Source: Micromonospora sp. C28SCA-DRY-2 (GTDB taxonomy: Bacteria; Actinomycetota; Actinomycetes; Mycobacteriales; Micromonosporaceae). From it: a stretch of DNA of 64,000 bases. Under the pieces are notes generated by a model. It was not told where the DNA came from, did not search any database, and saw nothing but the letters and a program-made list of their open reading frames with translations. The DNA is taken from contig NZ_JAUMKD010000001.1 in the NCBI RefSeq assembly GCF_030519475.1, forward strand, positions 620,001 through 684,000, given 5' to 3'. The translations under genes were made by a program, and so were the position numbers. Positions 58,519-64,000 of the stretch are shown here, one piece after another; position 1 is the stretch's first letter; each line of letters begins with the position of its first letter.

Positions 58519-59700
58519 GTGAGCGTCCCGCAGCCGCCGGAGCCGATTCCGGGCGCCCGCCTGCTCTTCTCCCTGGATCCGGCGGTCAGCCACCTCAACC
58601 ACGGCTCGTTCGGCGCGGTGCCCATCGGCGTACAACGGGCCCAGCAGCGGCTGCGCGACGAGATGGAGGCCAACCCGCTGCGCTTCTTCACCCAGGGGCT
58701 CGTCGACCGGATCACCCACACCCGCCGGCACCTGGCCACCGCGCTCGGCGCCGACCCGGACGGTACGGCGCTGGTCGCGAACGCCACCACCGGCGCGGCG
58801 CTGGTCCTCCAGTCTCTCGGGCTGCGCCCGGACGACGAGGTGCTCACCACCGACCACGGCTACGGCGCGGTCGACCTGTCCATCCGGCGCGAGTGCCGGC
58901 GTACCGGGGCGGTGACCCGGACGGTGCGGGTGCCGCTGGCCGCCACCGACGAGGAGGTGGTCGAGGTGATCCGGGCCGGGCTGCGTCCCGGCCGGACCCG
59001 GCTGCTCGTGGTCGACCAGCTCACCTCGGCCACCGCCCGGCTCTTCCCGGTCGCCGCGATCGTCGGGGTGGCCCGCGAGTACGGCGTCCCGGTGCTGATC
59101 GACGCCGCGCACGCGCCGGGCATGCTGCCCACCCCGGTGGAGAGCATCGGCGCCGACTTCTGGGTGGGCAACCTGCACAAGTGGGGCTACGCGCCGCGCG
59201 GCACCGCGGTGCTCGTGGTGGCCCCGTCGTGGCGGGAGCGGATCGAGCCGCTGGTGGTCTCCTGGGAGCAGGAGTCCGGGTTCCCGCAGCGGGTGGAGTG
59301 GCAGGCGACGCAGGACTACACCGCCTGGCTGGCGGCGCCGGCGGGCCTGTACACGCTGCGCAGCCTCGGTGCCGACCGGGTACGCGCGCACAACGCCGCG
59401 CTGGTCGCGTACGGCCAGCGGGTGCTGGGGGACGCGCTCGGGGTGGCGCCGGCCGACCTGCCGGACCCCGGCGGACCGGGGATCGCCATGCGGATCGTGC
59501 CGCTGCCGCCCGGCCTGGCCACCACCATCGACGCGGCTCGGGCGCTGCGCGCCCGCATCGCCGAGCGGCTGGCCACCGAGGTGGCCGTCATGGCCTGGGA
59601 CGGGCGCGGCTGGCTGCGCCTGTGTGGACAGGTCTACAACTCCGCCGACGAGTACGAGCGGCTCTCGGTGCGGCTGCCCCCGCTGCTCGCCCTGCGCTGA
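58519..59700 (+). CDS. Aminotransferase class V-fold PLP enzyme (isopenicillin-N-epimerase-like)
   Basis: 393 residues. Fold-type I PLP enzyme. N-terminus LLFSLDPAVSHLNHGSFGAV is typical of the CefD-like group; the PLP Asp/His region is VLIDAAHAPGMLPTP; the PLP lysine is in VGNLHKWGYAPRGTA. A beta-lactam cluster is absent nearby, so the actual reaction (epimerase, desulfurase or lyase) is unknown. Leaderless GTG start. Its 3' end lies opposite the M23 gene, whose reading frame runs on without a stop through this region. Confidence 0.9.
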   Translation: MSVPQPPEPIPGARLLFSLDPAVSHLNHGSFGAVPIGVQRAQQRLRDEMEANPLRFFTQGLVDRITHTRRHLATALGADPDGTALVANATTGAALVLQSLGLRPDDEVLTTDHGYGAVDLSIRRECRRTGAVTRTVRVPLAATDEEVVEVIRAGLRPGRTRLLVVDQLTSATARLFPVAAIVGVAREYGVPVLIDAAHAPGMLPTPVESIGADFWVGNLHKWGYAPRGTAVLVVAPSWRERIEPLVVSWEQESGFPQRVEWQATQDYTAWLAAPAGLYTLRSLGADRVRAHNAALVAYGQRVLGDALGVAPADLPDPGGPGIAMRIVPLPPGLATTIDAARALRARIAERLATEVAVMAWDGRGWLRLCGQVYNSADEYERLSVRLPPLLALR

Positions 59701-60405
59701 CCCCGGCGGCCAACCGCCGCCCACGCGGCCGCTGACCCCGACGACGACGCCGGCGGGAGCCGTGCCGGACAGCGGCAGCAGTCGCACCGGTCCGAGGCCG
59801 AGCAGCGCCAGCGGGTCGAGGTACTCGGCGTCGCGGCGCAGTCCCCAGTGCAGGCAGGCCGGTGCCGGGCAGCCGGCGTGCCCGGCCAGCAGGGCGCCCA
59901 GCGGGGTGCCGGCCGAGACCGGGGTGCCGGGGCGGACCGCCGGATCGACCGGTTCGTGGGTGGTCCGCAGACCACCGGCGTGCCCGACGGTGACCACCGG
60001 GCGGCCGGCGACCAGCCCGGCGAAGAGCACAGTGCCGGAGCCGGCGGCCCGCACGGTCGCGCCGGGCGCGGCGGCCAGGTCGACGCCGCGGTGACCGGGC
60101 AGCCACGGCTGCGGCGGCGGGTCGAACCGGCGCACCGGGCGCGGCGGGCCGTCCAGCGGCCAGCGGAACCGAACCCGGGCGGCCCCCTCGGCCGACGCGG
60201 CCACCGTGACCGGCCCGACCGCCGCCGCGGCCACCGTGACCGGCCCGACCGCCGACGAGCCCGGCGGAGCACCCGGCGCAGCGCCGCCCGGGAGGGCCGT
60301 CCGGGTCGTGGTGGCCCGGCCCGGGGGATGGGAGAGCTGTTCCGGACCGCCGGCCACCAGGGCGGCGCAGAGCACGGCGACGGCACGGAGCAGGATCGGT
60401 CGCAT
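59701..60405 (-). CDS. Secreted M23/LytM-domain protein, 3' end unresolved
   Basis: Start ATG at 60405; signal peptide about 1-25; Ala/Val-rich segment with a repeated GPVTVAA; LytM domain (about 85-200) with GHRGVDLAAAPGATV, RTTHEPVDPAV and CLHWGLRRDAEYLDP. The HxH motif is CLH, losing the catalytic His, so it may be non-catalytic. The recognisable domain ends near 59760, but the frame has no stop until 57592, antisense through the aminotransferase and xerC genes. I give only the supported part. Either a frameshift lies near the 3' end of the assembled sequence or the native stop is lost. Confidence 0.75.
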
Positions 60406-60535
60406 GGGCGCAGCCTGCCCGCGACGGAGCGCGCCTCGCCGCCCCGCGGTGGCCGGCTGTGGACGGCGGAACCCGCTGTGGACAGCCGCCGATCCGGCCG
60501 ACGATCTGCTATGTGCCGGCAACCCGGGGCGCCCC

Positions 60536-60547
60536 TAGGCTGGGCCG
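60536..60547 (+). promoter_or_regulatory. -10 element for a leaderless transcript
   Basis: TAGGCT (60536-60541), six bases, then GTG at 60548. Same layout as at 9561, 36762 and 58507. Confidence 0.5.
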
Positions 60548-61192
60548 GTGACGACGGACTGGTACGCCTGGCACGACGACTACGACGAGCCGGGGTCGGC
60601 CCTGTCCCGCCGGTTGAGCGAGCTGCGGAAGCGGCTGCGGGAGGCGCTCGACAGCGCCCGGCCGGGGCCGCTGCGCGCGCTGAGTCTCTGTGCCGGGCAG
60701 GGCCGGGACCTGATCCCCGTGCTGGCGGCGCATCCGCGCCGGGACGACGTGACCGCCCGGCTGGTCGAGCTGGATCCGCGCAACGCCGAGCTGGCCCGGA
60801 CGGCCGCCGCCGACGCCGGCCTGACCCGGGTGGAGGTGGTGGTCGGCGACGCCGCCCGCACCGACGCGTACGCCGACCTGGCGCCGGCGGACCTGGTGCT
60901 GGTCTGCGGGGTGTTCGGCAACATCTCCGAGACGGACATCCGCCGCACCGTGCGGCACTGCGCGGCGCTCTGCGCCACCGGCGGGACGGTCTTCTGGACC
61001 CGGCACCGGCGCAGCCCGGACCTGGTGCCGACGATCTGCGACTGGTTCGCCGAGGAGGGCTTCGTCCCGGTGGCGGTGAGCAGCCCGGCCGACGGTGTCG
61101 GCGTGGGCGTGCACCGCTTCCACGGCGAGCCCCGGCCGCTGCCGGCCGGGGTGACCATGTTCGAGTTCGTCGACGACGGCACCCGGCCCTGA
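60548..61192 (+). CDS. Class I SAM-dependent methyltransferase
   Basis: 214 residues. SAM motif I in LRALSLCAGQGRDLIPVLAA, acidic loop RLVELDPRNAELA, motif II-like GDAARTDAYADLAPADLVLVCG. C-terminus ends VTMFEFVDDGTRP. N-terminus MTTDWYAWHDDYDEPGS is shared by a small actinobacterial group of unknown substrate. Leaderless GTG start. Tandem 36-bp repeats follow its stop directly. Confidence 0.88.
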   Translation: MTTDWYAWHDDYDEPGSALSRRLSELRKRLREALDSARPGPLRALSLCAGQGRDLIPVLAAHPRRDDVTARLVELDPRNAELARTAAADAGLTRVEVVVGDAARTDAYADLAPADLVLVCGVFGNISETDIRRTVRHCAALCATGGTVFWTRHRRSPDLVPTICDWFAEEGFVPVAVSSPADGVGVGVHRFHGEPRPLPAGVTMFEFVDDGTRP

Positions 61193-61197
61193 CCCGG

Positions 61198-61321
61198 CGC
61201 GCCCCGAAACAGGCCGTCCAGCACCCAACCGGGCACGCCCCGCAACAGGCCGTCCAGCACCCAACCGGGCACGCCCGGAAACAGGCCGTCCAGCACCCAA
61301 CCGGGCACGCCCGGAAACCGG
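61198..61321. repeat. 36-bp tandem repeat, three copies and a partial fourth
   Basis: Units at 61198-61233, 61234-61269 and 61270-61305, then 16 bases of a fourth; shared part CAGGCCGTCCAGCACCCAAC. Copies are nearly identical and directly abutting, starting a few bases after the methyltransferase stop. No spacers. Confidence 0.92.
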
Positions 61322-61410
61322 CGACCACGCGCCGGTCCGGCGTCCGGCGGGAGGTTCTAGGCTGGTCCCGGTACGGCGAGGCGCCGCCGTCGCGGACCGG
61401 GGAGGCGACC

Positions 61411-62517
61411 ATGACCACTGTGGACGAGGTGAGCCGGCCGTCCCGGCTGGCCGAGCCGGACGAGGCGATCAGCGCCGAGGAACTGCAACTGGCGGCCCGC
61501 AACCACGGCATCCCGCTGGAGGCGCTCCGCTACGACGTGACCCCGGCCGGCCTGCACTACCTGCTCATCCACTACGACATCCCGGATCTCGACCCGGCCG
61601 GGCACACCCTACGGGTGGACGGCGCGGTGGAGCGCCCCCTCACCCTCGACCTGGCCGACCTGCGGGCCCGGCCCCGGGTCACCCACCGGGTGACGCTGGA
61701 GTGCGCGGGCAACGGGCGGGCGCTGCTGCATCCCCGCCCGGTCAGCCAGCCGTGGCTGGTGGAGGCGGTCGGCAACGCGGAGTGGACCGGTACCCCGCTG
61801 GCGCCGCTGCTGCGCGAGGCGGGCCTCGACGCCGACGCGGTGGACGTGGTCTTCACCGGCGCCGACCACGGCGTGGAGCGGGGCGTCGAGCAGGACTACC
61901 AGCGCGGGCTGCCGGTCGCCGAGGCGCTGCGCGAGGAGGTGCTGCTGGCGTACGAGATGAACGGCGCTCCCCTGCTGCCGCAGCACGGCGCTCCGCTGCG
62001 GCTGATCGTGCCCGGCTGGTACGGCATGGCGCACGTCAAGTGGCTGCGCTCGATCACCGTGCTGACCGAGCCCTTCACCGGCTACCAGAACGCGGTGGCC
62101 TACCGGCTGCGGCAGGACGCCGACGACCCGGGCGTGCCGGTGACCCGGATCGAGCCGCGCGCGCTGGTCCGCCCGCCCGGTTTCCCCGACTTCATGTCCC
62201 GCACCCGGGTGCTCCGGCCGGGTCCGTGCACCCTGGACGGTCGGGCCTGGTCCGGCCACGCCCCGGTGGTGGCGGTCGAGGTCACCACCGACGGCGGCGC
62301 GAGCTGGGCGCCGGCCATCCTGGACGAACCGGCCGGTGGGGAGTTCGCCTGGCGGCGCTGGCGCTACGAGTGGGACGCGCGGCCGGGCCGGCACGTGCTG
62401 AGCGCCCGGGCCACCGACGCCACCGGCCGGACCCAGCCGGTCGAGCAGCCCTGGAACCGGGGCGGCTTCGCCAACAACCTCGTCCAACGAGTCCAGGTCG
62501 CGGTCATCCCCACCTGA
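61411..62517 (+). CDS. Molybdopterin-dependent oxidoreductase (sulfite oxidase family)
   Basis: 368 residues. Moco domain with the Mo-ligating Cys in THRVTLECAGNGRALLHP and the binding loop GWYGMAHVKWLRSI; C-terminal dimerisation Ig-like domain (about 265-365) with GVAVEVTTDGGASW-type repeat (VVAVEVTTDGGASWAPAILD). No signal peptide, haem or FAD domain, so an electron acceptor must be separate. Sulfite or another small oxide as substrate. ATG with GGGGAGG upstream. Convergent with the DUF2469 gene across R4. Confidence 0.92.
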   Translation: MTTVDEVSRPSRLAEPDEAISAEELQLAARNHGIPLEALRYDVTPAGLHYLLIHYDIPDLDPAGHTLRVDGAVERPLTLDLADLRARPRVTHRVTLECAGNGRALLHPRPVSQPWLVEAVGNAEWTGTPLAPLLREAGLDADAVDVVFTGADHGVERGVEQDYQRGLPVAEALREEVLLAYEMNGAPLLPQHGAPLRLIVPGWYGMAHVKWLRSITVLTEPFTGYQNAVAYRLRQDADDPGVPVTRIEPRALVRPPGFPDFMSRTRVLRPGPCTLDGRAWSGHAPVVAVEVTTDGGASWAPAILDEPAGGEFAWRRWRYEWDARPGRHVLSARATDATGRTQPVEQPWNRGGFANNLVQRVQVAVIPT

Positions 62518-62545
62518 CCCTCCATCCCAGGCCGGCTAGGTCGAG

Positions 62546-62604
62546 TCGATCATGGAGTTGTTGTCGGGCGCCACGGCGTGTCGCGACAACAACCTTATGA
62601 TCAA
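62546..62604. repeat. Dispersed palindromic element copy R4
   Basis: Arms at 62546-62566 and 62584-62604, core GATCATGGAGTTGTTGTCG, 17 of 21 positions complementary. The loop carries CACGGCGTGTC, as in R3. Between convergent Mo-oxidoreductase and DUF2469 genes. Confidence 0.78.
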
Positions 62605-62679
62605 ATGGGCCGGCTACCCGGGGGGGCGCAGCGCGGAGAGGTGGGGTGTGGTCGGCGGTGGGGGGCCGACGGGGGTGGG

Positions 62680-63003
62680 TCAGCCGCCGAAGCCGGAGTC
62701 GGCGGGGAGCGAGATGTCGGGCTTCTCCAGCTCCTCGACGTTGACGTCCTTGAACGTCATCACCCGGACATTCTTCACGAACCGCGCGGGGCGGTACATG
62801 TCCCACACCCAGGCGTCGTGCATCTCGACCTCGAAGTAGACCTCGCCGTCGGAGTTGCGCACGTGCAGGTCGACCTGGTTGGCGAGGTAGAAGCGGCGTT
62901 CCGTCTCCACCACGTAGGAGAACTGGCGGACAATGTCGCGGTACTCCCGGTAGAGCTGCAGCTCCATCTCGGTCTCGTACTTCTCGAGATCTTCCGCGCT
63001 CAT
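62680..63003 (-). CDS. DUF2469 family protein
   Basis: 107 residues, acidic: SAEDLEKYETEMELQLYREY, then FSYVVETERRFYLANQVDLH and EVEMHDAWVWDMYRPARFVK. This is a highly conserved small actinobacterial family (mycobacterial neighbour of rnhB) of unknown function. ATG with GGCGGAG upstream; the start overlaps the rnhB stop by four bases (ATGA), indicating coupling. Confidence 0.95.
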   Translation of the reverse strand: MSAEDLEKYETEMELQLYREYRDIVRQFSYVVETERRFYLANQVDLHVRNSDGEVYFEVEMHDAWVWDMYRPARFVKNVRVMTFKDVNVEELEKPDISLPADSGFGG

Positions 63004-63812
63004 CGCACTCCGCCTTCCATGACCACATCTTCCCCCACCGGCGCCGAGGGCCGAGGCTGCTCGCCCAACGCCACGCCGACGGTACCCCTTGCCGCGCCGA
63101 AGTGCTCCATCGGCTCGTCCGGGCTTGCGCCCACCGGCCGACGCGAGCGCGGTGGGCGGCCGTCGCGCCCGGACACGGCGGCCACGTTGACGTACGAGAA
63201 CCGGTGCTCCCGGCACGGACCGTGCTCGCGCAGCGCCGCGCTGTGCTCGGGCGTGATGTAACCCTTGTGCTCGGCGAACCCGTAGGCGGGGAACGTCTCG
63301 TCCAGCTCGACCATGATCCGGTCCCGGGTGACCTTGGCCAGCACGCTGGCCGCCGCCACGCAGGCGGCCACCCGGTCGCCCTTCCAGACCGCCAGCCCCG
63401 GCACGTCCAGGCCGTCCACCCCGAAGCCGTCGGTCAGCACGTACTCGGGCCGGGTGGTCAGCGAGGCCAGCGCCCGGCGCATCGCCGCCAGGTTGCACAC
63501 GTGCAGGCCGCGGGCGTCGACCTCCTCGGCCGGGATGACCACCACGGCGTACGCCAGCGCCCGGGCGACCACCTCCTCGTACACCCGTTCCCGGCTGGCC
63601 GGGGTGAGCAGCTTGGAGTCGGCCAGCCCGTCGATCTCGCCGCGGCGCCCCTCGGGCAGGATCGCCGCGGCGGCGACCAGCGGACCGGCGCAGGCGCCCC
63701 GGCCGGCCTCGTCGGCCCCGGCCACGTGCCGGAAGCCGCGCCGCTGCAGCGCCCGCTCCAGCGCGTAGAGCCCGGCCTCGCGGCGCACCACGGTGCGCGG
63801 CGGGGTCAGCAC
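63000..63812 (-). CDS. rnhB: Ribonuclease HII
   Basis: 270 residues. Removes ribonucleotides from DNA and RNA primers. Catalytic acidic residues: DEAGRG near residue 35 (D, E), LTDGFGVDG and the C-terminal conserved KVTRDRIMVELDETFPAYGF and HKGYITPEHSAALREHGPC. The C-terminal 50 residues are disordered, longer than in E. coli. GTG start with GGAGGTG upstream; overlaps the NUDIX gene by seven bases. Confidence 0.95.
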   Translation of the reverse strand: MLTPPRTVVRREAGLYALERALQRRGFRHVAGADEAGRGACAGPLVAAAAILPEGRRGEIDGLADSKLLTPASRERVYEEVVARALAYAVVVIPAEEVDARGLHVCNLAAMRRALASLTTRPEYVLTDGFGVDGLDVPGLAVWKGDRVAACVAAASVLAKVTRDRIMVELDETFPAYGFAEHKGYITPEHSAALREHGPCREHRFSYVNVAAVSGRDGRPPRSRRPVGASPDEPMEHFGAARGTVGVALGEQPRPSAPVGEDVVMEGGVR

Positions 63813-64000
63813 GGGGCACCTCCGGCGGGGGCCGAGAGCACCCGGGCCAGCACCGCGGGCAGGTCGGGCGGGTAGTAGCGCTCGTCGGTGGCGGCCAGCT
63901 CGTCGACCGGCCACCAGCGGTGCCCGTCCACGCTGGCCCGCTCGACGTCGCTGAAGCCGGTCGTGTCCACCTCCCAGGCCGGCACCCGGACCAGGAAGAA
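63806..64000 (-). CDS. NUDIX hydrolase, C-terminal part (cut by window edge)
   Basis: The last 64 residues are visible: FFLVRVPAWEVDTTGFSDVE, then HRWWPVDELAATDERYYPPD and the C-terminal helix ending in GAPC. This matches the C-terminal part of a NUDIX fold (RWWPVDEL is the usual strand-helix end); the Nudix box itself lies outside the window. The order NUDIX-rnhB-DUF2469 is common in Micromonosporaceae. Substrate unknown. Confidence 0.7.
   Translation of the reverse strand, partial: FFLVRVPAWEVDTTGFSDVERASVDGHRWWPVDELAATDERYYPPDLPAVLARVLSAPAGGAPC

Noticed and set aside
58519..59700. Isopenicillin N epimerase in a beta-lactam pathway
   Set aside because: No IPNS, ACV synthetase or cephalosporin genes nearby; the family label only reflects the PLP fold.
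60580..61308. Repeated GWVLDGLFRG-type peptide encoded by the 36-bp array on the minus strand
   Set aside because: Frame runs antisense into the methyltransferase gene, has no ribosome site, and its repeats simply reflect the DNA array.
61198..61321. 36-bp repeats as a CRISPR array
   Set aside because: Units abut directly without spacers and no cas genes occur in the window.

Overview
The window is about 64 kb of a very GC-rich actinobacterial chromosome. Gene content, codon use and gene order point to Micromonosporaceae, most likely Micromonospora or a close relative; this is an inference from recognisable protein families, not a database result. I call 54 protein genes, two of them cut by the window edges. 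I see no rRNA, tRNA, CRISPR array, insertion sequence or prophage. Most of the window is core chromosome.

Layout. 1-4.3 kb (minus): aldehyde dehydrogenase (partial), a glutamine-synthetase-like ligase and an APC permease, together looking like an amine utilisation operon. 4.5-9.5 kb (minus): DUF456 membrane protein, PAS-GGDEF-EAL protein, DUF574-type methyltransferase, thiolase. 9.6-13.8 kb (plus): glutathionyl-hydroquinone-reductase-like protein, DUF998 protein, a 29-residue leader peptide in front of a DAACS symporter, an Old Yellow Enzyme relative. 13.9-21.4 kb (minus): a fused ABC exporter, then a TetR / YhgE / ABC-ATPase operon with a palindromic operator. 21.5-28.1 kb: the conserved dxr-rip1-ispG-GNAT cluster, split by an MFS/PadR efflux cassette. 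28.2-41.4 kb: accessory genes (GH43, GNAT, M23, YihY, PhoX-like, MMPL with TetR, FAD oxidoreductase, TMEM175, a metallo-beta-lactamase/Rieske fusion, DUF2631). 41.5-48.8 kb (minus): rpsB-tsf-pyrH-frr-cdsA-rlmN followed by a DivIVA-domain gene. 49.3-64 kb: YraN-YifB-DprA, XerC, M23, DUF2469, rnhB and NUDIX, with M28 peptidase, aminotransferase, methyltransferase and Mo-oxidoreductase genes between.

How the genes work together. dxr and ispG give two steps of the MEP isoprenoid pathway. rpsB, tsf, pyrH and frr serve translation and UTP synthesis, cdsA phospholipid synthesis, and RlmN modifies rRNA/tRNA. Three efflux or transport systems sit beside their own regulators with visible operator-like palindromes: TetR with YhgE-ABC, PadR with MFS, and TetR with MMPL.

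Most notable signals. (1) A dispersed palindromic element with core GATCATGAAGTT occurs four times, each time exactly between two convergent genes, and in one case supplies a stop codon. (2) An RLYVDLRR...C leader peptide precedes a DAACS transporter, suggesting cysteine-responsive attenuation of a cystine importer. (3) A protein has a metallo-beta-lactamase domain followed by a Rieske domain, the reverse of the CMP-Neu5Ac hydroxylase order. (4) The YhgE partner ATPase has Arg in place of the Walker A Lys. (5) XerC has an insert of about 85 residues. (6) The M23 gene near XerC has no stop codon near the end of its domain. (7) There are several intergenic or coding tandem repeats. Nothing I see amounts to a clearly new defence or biosynthetic system.
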